Source of the DNA: Calonectria ilicicola
Lineage: Eukaryota > Ascomycota > Sordariomycetes > Hypocreales > Nectriaceae
DNA length: 64,000 bases
Direction: 5' to 3'
Assembly (NCBI GenBank): GCA_020809705.1
Contig: CP085832.1
Span: 1,612,001 to 1,676,000 of the forward strand
This document shows positions 1 through 10,474 of the stretch, in pieces (the stretch's first letter is position 1; every line of letters begins with the position of its first letter). Both the position numbers and the translations under genes were made by a program. Below the pieces are notes generated by a model. The model ran no database searches and was not told the origin of the DNA. It was given only the letters and a program-made list of their open reading frames with translations.

Positions 1-1973
1 ATCCGAAAATAGTGCCCGCAGAAGTGGTATCATTGACAAGCTCTTCATCCAGCAATACCTGGAGGGTATCCATCATGTTTGATGGCCAGCCGGAGTCTAA
101 ACCCACAATCGACAGTGTGGGATCAGTTCTTGTTCGATATGGGTCTCCAGCAAATGATTTACAGTCGACTTGCTTTTGCAACTTTGTAATGTCAGTGTTC
201 AATGACTTTACAAAGTTGTTGAGTCCGGTAATAACTGTTCCGTCCTGGGCAACACCGCCGTTGATGTTATCTTTTATTGGCTGAACTGCCGCCTTGTATG
301 CATCCAATATGGCCGATTTTCCAGTCGTGGGGATAAACTGGCTCTGATATTTAAACCACTCGGCGAAAAGTGACCATTGTAATGACGACAGTTTGCGAGT
401 GGCCACATCAAGTGTCAGCTGTTTCTGGTTGATCTGATCTAAGATAGTTTGCTCTGCTACCGAGGGAATACTTGGCTCTAGTTGCGGTCAGTTCTATACT
501 ATATCTACTACACATATATATATTGTACTTACGGCCGTTACTGGACAAAGGCTGTTGTGGTCCTTGGCTCTCAGCACCCTTGGAGTAGCTCCAGCGAGAA
601 CCTCCATCAACTTTGGAGAAGTTCTGCTGTGCAACCATGTCTTGAGCCTGAACTCGAGAATCATACTGATCCCCAGCTGCGTATAGTAGCTGGGAAAGTT
701 CGACGATCTGATGAGCGAGTGTGCCACCTCCAGTACCAAACGGACTGGTTTGATCGGAATCGTGCTGATGAGCATCCAAAAAAGTAAGAATGCTGTCTAG
801 AGCGGTTGTGCCAATCGACAGTGGCTCTATTTTGCTTGTATTTTGCGGTGCAAAAAGCTTGGCACCATCTTCTGCGACGCTTTGAGCAGGTGGTTTGTTG
901 AAATCATAACTGACATCGTAGATGGCACCATGAACAAGGCACCTGGTTTGGTTCTGCAAGTTTTTGAACTTTCCATTGTCTCCAGCTTCTTTGGGACTGA
1001 GCTGCATCATAAGATCAGAAAGCCGGGTGCTCAAATCCGATGTACTTAAAGGATCAAGCTTAATGTTGAAAGGATCATCATTTGGGTCGCTATGCCAACC
1101 GATGACAAAGTAGTCGCAGGTCGCATTAGCCAAATAGCTGAAGTTTTCATCCCTTGGGTTTGAATCATTGGCATTCCGTGGATACGAAAAGTTGTCAATG
1201 ATAGAAAGCACATTGGTGTTGTGCATAGCGTTGTCGGCAAAGTAAGGGTTTGAAGAGCTCATGATTGTGAGTCCACCAGGAAGATAGCTCCTGGGAGTAG
1301 TTCCAGGCCAACTTGGCAGATCAAATTTCTGGCCCAAGAAAACCTCTGTTTGGTCATTCAGGACGTTTGGGTTGGAGGCAGGATCGCTGGTTTGGGGATT
1401 ATTGGGATCTGCTCCAGCATAGGAAACAAAGGGTGACACATCGCTTTCCAGGTCAACATTAGCCGGAATAGCTTTAATTTTCTGCACCGCATCGCTCTCT
1501 ACAACCCAGCTTTGATACCGATTGATTCCGGGAGTGCTGGCCGGGGTCTTCAGGTGCCTGGTAATCAACCAGCGATTAGGAATCTTGCGGAACGTAGGCT
1601 GCGTCGGATCCGCAGTGCCAGTGCTGGTGCTGCTCGAGGAAGTCGTTCTTCCACTCGCAGTAGCGGCGCGATAGCATCGTGGTAGAGACCATTGGAGATG
1701 CACGCCCATACGATGGAGCTTCAAATTGTTGGGCGGAGCGGCGCCAATGTCAGCCGTCCGGGGGTTCCGCGTGGCCGGCTGGGTGTTGTGGAAATCGACT
1801 TGGTCAAGAATGTCATGTTGCAAAAGATGGCTGTCGAGGCGCAAAGCAGTGTAGTTTGGCTGTGTGTATGGAGCGATCTTTGATTGACGCGACGGATCAC
1901 ACAACGGCGGAGACAGAGCAAAGGCGTCTAAATGTATAGGAATACAAATGTTTTGCATTGGAGTAGCTGCCAT
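1..1973 (-). CDS. Conserved fungal protein of unknown function, 3' part cut off by the window edge
   Basis: The gene runs leftwards and leaves the window. The start is the ATG at 1973. Exon 1 is 533-1973. A 55 nt intron (478-532) has a GTAAGT donor, a CTGAC branch motif and a CTAG acceptor. Exon 2 continues from 477 in phase to base 1, still open. The visible part is about 640 residues. It has no signal peptide, no membrane segment and no catalytic motif that I recognise. Near the N-terminus are patches such as CIPIHLDAFAL, IAPYTQPNY and MGVHLQWSLPR, which look like the conserved core of a family whose members are annotated only as hypothetical. A Ser/Thr-rich stretch follows at about residues 105-125. 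Exon 2 is predicted helical, with LQWSLFAEWFKYQ. I do not know its function. The splice model is well supported by phase; the identity is open. Confidence 0.8.
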
Positions 1974-2541
1974 TGTGAAGCTTAGGCCCCCTTGGGTCGG
2001 CTCGTGAGAAGAGAATTAGGTCCATCTCAAAACCTTTTGGCTGTTTGGCGCACCTTTGTCATGATATTCCCCGAAGCTTCAACCAGCTTAGGTCGGGGGA
2101 GGTGCGGGACCAACCTAATGGGATAGCGACTAACCAAGTTAGAGCCGTTTTTTTTCTCTTTTCGATGCCGACACTGCAAGACCGTTGTCTCGGCTCTCCG
2201 GCATGTCCAGTGCCGGCCGGAGCAGCTACTACACCAAACCCGCAGCTTCAGCCCCAGCTGAGCAACCACAGCGTCTAACCATCGCCATTCTAGGAATCGA
2301 CTGGTCTACCTCGTTCAGCCACCGAAATGCCACCACTCACTGTAGCCATGTACCCAGCGGGTAGAGGTACATTGACAATGCTGAAAGTTTGGGTTTTGCT
2401 CTCGACACCATTTGTCTGAGAAAAACACCAACACCAACATCGCAACGCTCCTTTTCACGCTCACACCATTTCGCCAATCATATAAACAAAATAAACCTCA
2501 ATTGACCCACAATATTGATACTCAAGCCTTCACGAAAAGCA
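1974..2541. other. Divergent intergenic region, 568 bp
   Basis: This stretch lies between the starts of two divergent genes and should hold both promoters. I see a T-rich run near 2148-2160 and an A-rich leader just before the downstream ATG. Open frames here lack coding character. No RNA gene or repeat was recognised. Confidence 0.6.
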
Positions 2542-3348
2542 ATGTCGCGCGCAAGGCACTTCGGGCCTCCGTTAGCCACGTTGATCTTCGCTATTCTCGC
2601 CTTCTCCTTCTCCGTGGTAACCATCACGTCGCGAGAATGGGCCGTCCGCGACAACTTCGACCCAGACTTCGCCGCTCAATACTGGGACAAGCCCATCTAC
2701 ACCCTCCACCGCTCGCCCTTCATCATTTGCACCGCGACCCAACATAACAGCACCAACTCGACAGCAGCACCGACTTACGACATTCACTGCGACCACTACA
2801 AGCCGTTCGGGTTCGACAAAACGAGCTGCGAGTCCAACAATGCGACGGGCTCCGACCACGCTACGAACCTAGGAGACCAGCGCCTATGCCAGCAGATTCA
2901 CCTCGCGGGCAACTACGCCATCACCAGCACTGTCTTCATCGGTGTCGGCTTCCTCGCCACGATTGCGCTTGTGCTGTTGAGCTTCTCGCGCTCTCTCTCT
3001 ACACATAGGCACGATAGGCAAGATTATGAATCGGGTCGCAAAAGCATCGGTGGCTTTTTGCCTCTGCTCACCCTCATAACACTGGCATTCCTCTTCATCG
3101 GCTTCGTCACAGCGCTCATTTCGCAATTCTATGGCATCATGGGTTTCATGGTTTCGCTGCCTAACCAGTCCGATTACGCATCGAGCCAGGGCTCGGGCGG
3201 CAGCGACGAGACTGATGTACATGGCTCCCACGGCCCATGGTACCAAGGCAAGGCTCTGAGTCTCTATGCCACGCTTGCCTGGGGTTTTACAGTTGCGACA
3301 GGAACGATGGTGAGCTTGACTTGGCGACTACCGCGATGGCATGTGTGA
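2542..3348 (+). CDS. Four-pass membrane protein (tetraspan, claudin/SUR7-like topology)
   Basis: A single exon of 268 residues. I place the start at the ATG at 2542 because the frame above it has no ATG. Four hydrophobic segments are visible: about residues 11-30, 128-149, 170-194 and 238-259. The first loop is long (about 95 residues), with several cysteines and Asn-X-Ser/Thr sites, as expected for a lumenal or extracellular loop. A Gly/Ser-rich loop lies between segments 3 and 4. The layout (short cytosolic N-terminus, large first loop, four helices) is that of the fungal SUR7/Rim9/claudin-like group, whose members sit in the plasma membrane and act in membrane domains, wall stress or pH sensing. 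Assignment to one subfamily is not possible by eye. The family call is inference from topology; the four-helix protein itself is clear. Confidence 0.75.
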   Translation: MSRARHFGPPLATLIFAILAFSFSVVTITSREWAVRDNFDPDFAAQYWDKPIYTLHRSPFIICTATQHNSTNSTAAPTYDIHCDHYKPFGFDKTSCESNNATGSDHATNLGDQRLCQQIHLAGNYAITSTVFIGVGFLATIALVLLSFSRSLSTHRHDRQDYESGRKSIGGFLPLLTLITLAFLFIGFVTALISQFYGIMGFMVSLPNQSDYASSQGSGGSDETDVHGSHGPWYQGKALSLYATLAWGFTVATGTMVSLTWRLPRWHV

Positions 3349-4190
3349 GTGGTTAAATCATGTACAAGTCATATCTATTTAATTGGTTACGGAGTTTGAA
3401 GTTGCAAAGATCATATGAAAGTCAATTTGGGTTCTATTCACGCCATTGATTTGCCTCAAGTCATTGTCGCTATATGTAGTTGATTCAGATCGTTTATACA
3501 TTAAGTTTCTTAGAATACACATTATGAAGGGAATGGTGTGAGGAAATAGACATCCAGGCTCATGACAAACTTGACTTTGGCCAGATGCCCAACAGTAACG
3601 TGTTGGATCATATCTTTAATCCTTTTACTTTTCTCCTTTTCGTCGCGACAATTCCCAGTCTCCGATCAGTGGCAGCACATTTCTGTAACCGATTGCCATA
3701 TAATGGAACAGCCCTCGATCATGAATTCAAAAATTGCCGGCATCCAGATACGACAAATTAGCGAAAACCCCTATCTCTACTCCACTTAGGTCGGCGATCA
3801 AAACCCTGGCATATGCTCCCGGTCAAGCTTACCAGTGGCTTTCATATCCAAGTTGGTGTTCCATCAGCTTCACATGCAGGGTCTAATTAAATAATCATGT
3901 GGACAAGCTTGAGAATAAGCGCTAATTGTGACTATTGATCAGCTAACAGAAAGCTATGTCCAATTGCATTTAGACATGTAGACAAGCTTTAGCCAAGCTT
4001 TAGGCTAAGCATCATCCCCGTTCCTTCAGATCATACACACAGAAGCGTATAGTCCACACAATAACCGCGATAGCCATTCCTCCCCCATAACCACACAACT
4101 CATTGTGTTACAACTTCCTCACGGCTCACAGCCCGGAAGAGGTGATTTGAAAACATCAGCCGCAATTTTGATCACTGAATTGTTGTAGAG
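3349..4190. other. Intergenic region, 842 bp, AT-rich
   Basis: This is the 3' flank of the tetraspan gene and the promoter of the protease gene. The copies of AAGCTT at 3826-3831, 3904-3909, 3984-3989 and 3994-3999 are the only repeated pattern noticed. A 75-codon frame at 3562-3789 has a hydrophobic run but no support as a gene. Confidence 0.5.
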
Positions 4191-6605
4191 ATGGAGCCAG
4201 CAACAATCCTCATGTATGTTGCTTCTCTGTGAAAGTGTGACATAAAACTGACTTGTAAAAGCAACGGCAATGTGGCTCATCATGCAGCTCAGAGAGAAGG
4301 CGGTGCCCATTTTGCGCCCGATGCTTCTCACACCAACTACCTCATATTTCAATGTTTTGAGCCGTTAGACGAGGCACAGAGAGCGCGCCTCACGGAACTT
4401 GGAGTCGGTATCCAACAGGTCATGGCAGACAATACATACTTCGGCCGGTATGATCCACATGACCTTACCGAACTCCGATCGCTCCCTTTCTTGCACTTTG
4501 TCAATCCATACCACCCAGGATATGTGGTTGAACGTGCGATAAAGGCTGGCGGCTCAAAATCTGCAAATGAAGAGAGTCATGATGTTTACATTACGCCCCA
4601 TGACGATTGCGCGTCGCGGGAGGCTCTAGGGGCTCTTGCAGAAAAGATAGCCCATCGGCTCAACATAGATTCTTCTGATATACTTCCACAAACTGGCTAT
4701 CTCCGCATGCTGCTGAAGCCGCAAGACCTCGATACCATTGCCAAGCTCGACGAAGTTCGGTTCATCACTGAAGTTGACAAAGTTGTTACATTCAATTGGA
4801 CCGCACGCAGAGACATAAATGTTCTGACGGATATGTACAACACAGCGTCCACTCGTGATCAATTTGAAGGTCTGGACGAACTTGTGGGAGTGGCAGATAA
4901 GGGCATAGATGTCGACCATCCAGCATTTATGTCAGGTGGTGTCTCTAGGGTAACCGCAGTGAGTTGGCGTCAATTAAGCCATGGCACCGTCGACGATCTC
5001 ACTGCTCACGGCACCCATGTAGTTGGCAGTGTTGCAGGAAGCTGGAACTCTCCCGGAATACCTTCGCTCGTCATGGGCACTGCTCCCAAGGCACGCATAT
5101 TTTTCCAAACACTGTTCGAGAGAAGTGGGAGTAAGATCACTTATCCTCCAGACACTAGCTTTCAGACAGTGATGTTACAAGCCAAGTCCATGGGTGTCAG
5201 CGTTCACACAAATTCATGGGGTGGCGATCTAGCAAATGTCGGTGGACAATATGAACAAAAGCCCTATTCAGTAGAATCAGTCAATGTTGATCAGTCAGCA
5301 TGGGACTATCGGAATATTACCATTCTCTTCGCCGCTGGTAACCACGGCCGTTTTGCAACCAATGGAGGACAGATTGGAGCGTTTGCAGCCGGGAAGAATT
5401 GCATCACTGTCGGTGCTTGCGAGCCCTCCCATCCTCTGAGCTACGATTACAATCGAACCCCGGTCTATCGATACCAACTAGGTCAGCCTCAAGGAAATCC
5501 TGATCGCTTAGGATTTTTTAGTAGTGCAGGGCCAACTCAAAACACACTGGTGGCCCCGAAGAGCAATAGTCGCTTCAAACCAGATGTTGTAGCTCCCGGT
5601 GTGTGCATCTATTCCGTCAAATCTAGGCAAGCTCAAGGGCAAGGAGATCTTCCAACCCAAAACCAAAAGGCTTTTGACTATTTGGGCACTCCGCCAGATA
5701 ACACGGCACCAAATAATTTATTCAACTTCCAGCAAGGTACGAGCATGGCTACGCCACTCGTGGCGGGTTGTTGTGTTGCAATTCGAAAAGCATTGCGGAC
5801 TTGTCTTCCGCTTCCGATCATATCCTCTGCCATGATTAAAGCCGTACTGATAAATGGCACGACGGATATGACGACAGCTAATGTGCCACAAAGGATGATA
5901 GGGAGACAAAACACTATCGTGCCAACCGCATCTCCTCCACCGCCACCAAATTATGGTCCTCCAGCACTAGTAGCTCTCACACCGACCCCGTCGCCCCAGC
6001 AGGGCTTCGGTAGGATAAACTTAGCCAAATCACTACTCTGTGTACCAAACACTTCTGGAGGCTTTGGCGGAGTTTTCCCATTGCGTGATCCACTCAGCGC
6101 TATACTCACTAAGGGTAGGATAAAGGAAATACCCATCGTAATCCCCGTCGCGCCCCCTACAACTGGCACTACCTTGGGTCCCCTGCAACCCAAGCTTACT
6201 GTTACAATGTGCTACACCGATGCCCCGAGCGTCGCAGGTTCTGGGTCGCTTGTAAATATTTTGGCCATGAAGGTTAAGGCCGGTACGGATGTTATGTATG
6301 GAAATAAAGCATTCGGCGACTCGACACCCGATAAGGTCAACAACGTGCAAAAGGTGGTATGGCCGAATATCCCGGAAGGAACTGCCACCATCTTTGTCGG
6401 GTGCTTCGCTTTAAACTGGGGCATAAAGGGCAGTGCACTCAACGACGTCTCAGGTGGACAGGATTTTGCATTGGCCTGGTATTTGGAGTGGATAGACTCA
6501 TCCAATAACCCCACATACAAGCTTTGCAACAACATAATGACATCTGTGGATGCCATTTCTGCTGTAGCAGCTTCGTTAAGTAGTTCATCGTCTAGTGTAT
6601 CTTAA
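4191..6605 (+). CDS. Subtilisin-like serine protease (S8 family, KP-43-like), no signal peptide
   Basis: The first exon is only 23 nt (ATG at 4191 to 4213). A 48 nt intron (4214-4261; GTATGT, branch AACTGAC, AAAAG) joins in phase to exon 2, 4262-6605, giving 788 residues. The open frame of exon 2 itself begins with GTG, which cannot serve as start here; this decides for the small exon. The catalytic triad is visible: Asp220 in GVADKGIDVDHPAF, His257 in HGTHVVGSVAG and Ser502 in GTSMATPLVAG. Residues 35-120 look like a pro-region-type beta domain (YLIFQCFEP). The region after 620 (LTVTMCYTD, SLVNILAMKV, YGN) matches the beta-sandwich that follows the catalytic domain in bacterial KP-43 subtilases. 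No secretion signal is seen, so a cytosolic role is likely. The architecture is more bacterial than fungal, so old transfer is possible. A Pro-rich linker lies near residue 570. Confidence 0.88.
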
Positions 6606-7430
6606 TTAAGAACGAGGCAATTCAAATACTATTCATTTAGAATCAGTCATTGATTTATCAATTGTTCTAAGTGCATTCTCTTTTTACTTATACACAAGTC
6701 CAGCTACCCAGCAAGGTAGATACACCAAACAAGGTTTACAGATACAAACTCAAAACAAGAAAGTTGCCAAACGTTGTGATAACCTAGAAATATCATCTCA
6801 AATAAAAAGAAAACCTAGGTTCATTAGCTGAGAAAGTCTTGTCCAATTTTTCTTTTTTAGAGAAGTTAATCGTGCAGTCATTCACGAATATAGTAAATAC
6901 GATCAAGTAAGAAATAGAGCTGTGGAAAAAAGGCATATTCTTATTGGTTGGGGATTCTAATCTGACCAGGTCTAGTCAGAGACGTCGGACATGCTCAACT
7001 ATCAGACAATACGCCGCCAAGCAATAGACCGTTAAATAATAAACCTTAGAACAACAAGCCGTCAAATAGTTATTTCGTACGGCCAGGAATATTGGAGTTC
7101 TCTACTGGGCGTAGACCTTGCACAAAGCTTAGACTAGCACTAGTTTTGAGTATCAGAATCGTATATAGTTATGTAGACTAGAACTTAGCATGATGAAGGT
7201 GGTGTCACAGTACTAAAAGACTAATAGTATTGCTGTCATAAATGCCCAGTTAATTTATAGAAAATATTTTGTTGTTAATATATAGAAAACATGGGCTCTC
7301 ATGGTTATTTAATTACTTATATAGCACTAACCATTGCCTGGTGAAGAGTTAGAACACTTGCTAAATTTAAGATATAACGTGTCTCTCAAGGTCCTGAAGA
7401 TTAAAAGCCCCTGTGGCATTTATCATTCCC
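6606..7430. other. AT-rich convergent intergenic region, 825 bp
   Basis: This stretch lies between two convergent gene ends. It is visibly A/T-rich with many TpA steps, consistent with 3' untranslated sequence and perhaps degraded repeat DNA. No open frame of note, no RNA gene and no intact repeat were recognised. Confidence 0.5.
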
Positions 7431-9589
7431 TTATTTCTTGTTAAATATATTAATTCTACCATCATCCGCGTGTGTAATTTCCGCCCAAAGATGTGTGGCA
7501 ACTTTTTCCGTATCCTGTGTTGTGTCCAATTTGTCCGGGTTGATAACATGTGACCCACTCTTTAATTTCCCATGGAAGAAAAGAGTCAATGGACTGGACT
7601 CCCATAGCTCAATACAATTAGCTTTCATCTTCAAACACATTGCTACAAATAAAGCGATAGATAGTATGAGTAAGTTCACCGGTAACATAAGCCAGCCCCA
7701 CTGTACTGATACAAATTGCCCTTGAACCCAAACAGTCCCAAAAACAGCTTGCTGTTCAGCAACAATACTCGAGTTGGCTTTCTTTTCTTGTAGTACTTCC
7801 GAATCGCTAGCTCGAATTTCAGTGGTTATATATTGGGCCATGTTCTGTATCGCTCGAGTGATGTTGTTGGACTCGTAAATCAGCACTATATTGCGGTTGC
7901 CAATGGATGAACTGAGTGAAGAATACCCAATTACGCCATTTGCAGAGTTTGAGACTACCACTCCACTCAAAAAGTCCAATGAGCTGATCAAACTGCCTAA
8001 CTGGACAAAGGTATGAAAAGGTACAATAAAAGTGGTGTTTCTGTTTGGCGACTTTTTAGCGAAAGCTGGTTCGTATACAAGTTTTTCTGAGGATGAGGAA
8101 CCAAATACGTCTAGAATAAAGAACTCCGTGCCATTTGAGGTAAAGGTTGGGGTTTTGGATCGGCTTTGTACTTTAGTATATTCTTGTATTACCTTTTCAG
8201 AATATACACCATTCGTAACCTGTGCTTGGACTTCTATTACAGAGAAATATAAGAAAAATTTTCCTGCTTCAAACCTAGTGGTTGACTGGATTGTAGTTTT
8301 TGATGATTCTTGCTCGGTCGAGACCATGTCAAGAGCTTTAACCCACTGGACCCAACTCAAAAAACCAGTCATATTTGCATAAGGTTTAAGTATGTGTTTT
8401 GGTTGGATATCCCCTGTGAGAGGCAGCTCGACCTGGGCTAGGGAGCACTCCGATTGTTCTTGCCTGCTAGATGCGCATAAGGTTTAAGTATAGAGGGGTC
8501 CAAAAAAGTCCCCGGGCCGGTTTGTGAGAAGTAGACACTGCTACGTACAGAGCCGTTGAGCATTTTTTTTAGCATTGGGTCGTTTGGCGCCACAAAATTG
8601 CATCCTGAGGCGGTTTTTGTGCAATTCAAGCTAACATGGTCTGTGATGTTCTCATAGTGTGATCTCATGGCCAGAGTACTGAAAGGGTCCCAAGTGCAAT
8701 TGCCTGTATAGCAACTAAAGGGTGGGGTAGGAAGAGTGATTAGGCTAGAAGAGAGCAGTCCACTGTAAGCGGCTACCTTCATATTGTGGGGAAGAGTGGC
8801 ATCTAGAGAACTGGTCAGAATGTATTCAAAATAAGTAGATAATGGCTTACATACAAGCACCGCTGAAAGTGTCGCTAAAATAACTATTGGCATAAGAGTG
8901 TGCTGCTGCTGCGCTTGCTTCATTGCCTAACTCCGTCGTAGGCTTAGAATAGAATGTTACGGTTTGTTGGAAAAATGGGTCGAGCACCATAGCAGCAATA
9001 GTAACAAAGGCCCCGAGACTGGCAAGATGTCTATGAGAAAATTAGTTAATTCCTTTTATAGGGTTAATGATAACAAGTACATAAACCTCAATCTGATAAG
9101 CAATTGCAGGCTACCCCAAGGCCCTCGACTTGCACAATCATAGTAACAAAGATCAGCTAAAGGTCTTGGCTGCATATACCATGCCCAAGCGAGTTGGCTA
9201 ATGCTCTGTGCGACTGGCATTAAAAGGCAACTTCGAAAGATAGTTGATAGAATCGAAACCACGGCGTTGAGCGTAATTTCCGCGCGGCCTAATTTCCATT
9301 TGGGACTCTCTTTCTTATCGTGTCGCCAGAGTATAATGACCAGGCTGGCGAGGGACGCGGTGGCTAAAAGGAAACACACGATCTCCCATTTAAACCCGTT
9401 AAGAATCGATGGCCTTTTCTTAACTCTTGAGGGAGCTGAGGCCGTGTCTCCTCTGGGCTCTTCAGCGAGATATTCAGTTCCGAGGAGTAGAGCCTTAGAT
9501 CCCGTGCGGGGGTCATTATTCAATGTTAATGATGACAGTGGTAAGCTTTCGAGTTTAATACTGCGGCTGTGTGCCAATTCTTCTTCCAT
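7431..9589 (-). CDS. DUF3176-family fungal membrane protein, four-exon model with a GC-AG intron
   Basis: The start is the ATG at 9589. Exons are 9087-9589, 8861-9030, 8464-8802 and 7431-8413. Introns are 56 nt (9031-9086), 58 nt (8803-8860; donor GTGCTT, branch CTGAC) and 50 nt (8414-8463; donor GCAAGA, acceptor CACAG). Phases agree throughout, giving 664 residues. The family signature is strong in exon 1: WKLGRAEITLNAVVSILST, LAWAWYMQPRPLADL and SRGPWGSLQLL. A hydrophobic helix lies at about residues 70-90, two more follow around the signature, and one near the C-terminus (WGWLMLPVNLLILSIALFV). The middle region, with CYTGNCTWDPF and many N-glycosylation sites, should be extracellular. The function of DUF3176 proteins is not known. 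The third intron is the weak point: if it is not spliced, the frame stops at 8438 and the gene is broken. Confidence 0.8.
8377..8491 (-). repeat. 17-bp direct repeat, 98 bp apart, inside the DUF3176 gene
   Basis: The 17-base word GCATAAGGTTTAAGTAT (plus strand) is at 8377-8393 and again at 8475-8491. Both copies are read in the same codon frame and encode ILKPYA. They flank the proposed 50 nt GC-AG intron, so the spliced protein would carry ILKPYAHLAG followed closely by ILKPYANMTG. Confidence 0.85.
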
Positions 9590-9920
9590 TGTGATATGTA
9601 TAATCGTGATGGATATCTAAAGATTCAAATGACAGTAGATGATGGCAAATATGTTGATGATATCAGGGTTTTACAAACAAGAAAACAGTTTATCAAGAGA
9701 TCTAGCCTGATGAAATATTCAACCTTGTTCAGCTTTGCATCCTCTCTCCAGCGCTACCCCGCTTAGGAATGTTTTGTTTGGCCCCCAATCGGGAGTATGA
9801 GGAAAATTGAGGCTTGCTGACCTACCTTTACCAATCGAGCAGCCTGATGGACGCCAACATATGCAAGGCATCCATCCATCTCCGGCCCACTCCGATATGC
9901 AGAACAGAAGGCTCAATTAT
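9590..9920. other. Intergenic, upstream of the DUF3176 gene
   Basis: These 331 bp should carry the promoter of the leftward DUF3176 gene. No other feature was recognised. The right-hand end adjoins the relic of an NLR gene. Confidence 0.4.
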
Positions 9921-10015
9921 CAATCCTCCACCTTTTCTACTCTCTTAAAAACTCGAGGATAAGCATTCTCTTAGTGCGCCACGTAATCGCGACACATGGC
10001 CCCCAAACAACATCT
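9921..10015 (-). pseudogene. Relic of the 3' end of a second NACHT-WD40 gene
   Basis: About 95 bp align, at roughly 80 percent by eye, with 10460-10553, the 3' end of the intact NACHT-WD40 gene, including its stop region. In the leftward frame the relic reads VVWGPCVAITWRTKRMLIL followed by EFLRE and a stop. The intact gene has VVWGSCIAIACRTQRLLIL followed by EFLRQ and a stop. The match ends about 50 bp before the 5S rRNA gene, and nothing further upstream resembles WD40 sequence. It is best read as the surviving tail of a duplicated or replaced NLR paralogue. Confidence 0.8.
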
Positions 10016-10067
10016 ACAGTTCATCGCAGACACTCCCTCTTATGCCCTGAGACCGCGAACTCCTACC

Positions 10068-10186
10068 ACATACGACCATAGCTCTCAGAAAATACGGGAT
10101 CCCGTCCGCTCTCCCATAGTCAAGCTGAGAAGCGGTGAATTAGTACTCGGGTCGGTGACGACCGGGGAATCCTCGCTGTTGTATGT
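10068..10186 (+). rRNA. 5S ribosomal RNA gene
   Basis: The 119 nt begin ACATACGACCATA and end GTTGTATGT. These termini pair as helix I of 5S rRNA (nine pairs including one G-U). The inner blocks GGGATCCCGTCCGCTCTCCC and GGGTCGGTGACGACC match the conserved loop and helix segments of ascomycete 5S rRNA as I remember them. Length is the standard 118-120 nt. Internal promoter elements for RNA polymerase III lie inside the gene. Filamentous ascomycetes carry 5S genes dispersed and not in the rDNA unit, so a lone copy here is normal. Helix II pairing (CTCTCAG with CTGAGAAG) is slightly imperfect, so a divergent variant copy is possible. Confidence 0.92.
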
Positions 10187-10192
10187 TTTTTT
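10186..10192 (+). terminator. Pol III T-run terminator of the 5S gene
   Basis: Seven consecutive T residues directly follow the 3' end of the 5S rRNA, the usual RNA polymerase III stop. Confidence 0.8.
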
Positions 10193-10474
10193 GGGTTCCT
10201 GATCCCATTTATTTTTGTGGGTGAAACCCGCTCAAGTGGGGAGTTTCACTACGACCAAACTTAATTCATGGGCAATTTGCCAGTCTCTTTTTATATACAT
10301 CATTCTATGGCTTACATACTATTTAACCTGATGCTTTTTTACGATTATAGATACAATCTGGTGCGAGCGTTATTCCTTCCCATCCGTTTGCAATTTCATC
10401 AACAAAGTAAAGTGCCAGACCCAACATAGACGCTAACTAGACCATTCTTTCAACCTTCAAATCTTCCACCCTTA

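Noticed and set aside
3562..3789. 75-codon frame with ATG and hydrophobic stretch
   Set aside because: No conserved pattern, A/T-rich surroundings and no splice or promoter context; expected by chance.
8379..8413. 35 nt GT-AG intron (donor GTGCTC at 8448) as alternative for the DUF3176 frame break
   Set aside because: It closes the frame too, but 35 nt is below the working size of fungal introns; the 50 nt GC-AG option fits the local size range better.
9996..10202. 68-codon frame starting MAPKQHLQF
   Set aside because: It spans the NLR relic (antisense) and the 5S rRNA gene; its existence is explained by those.
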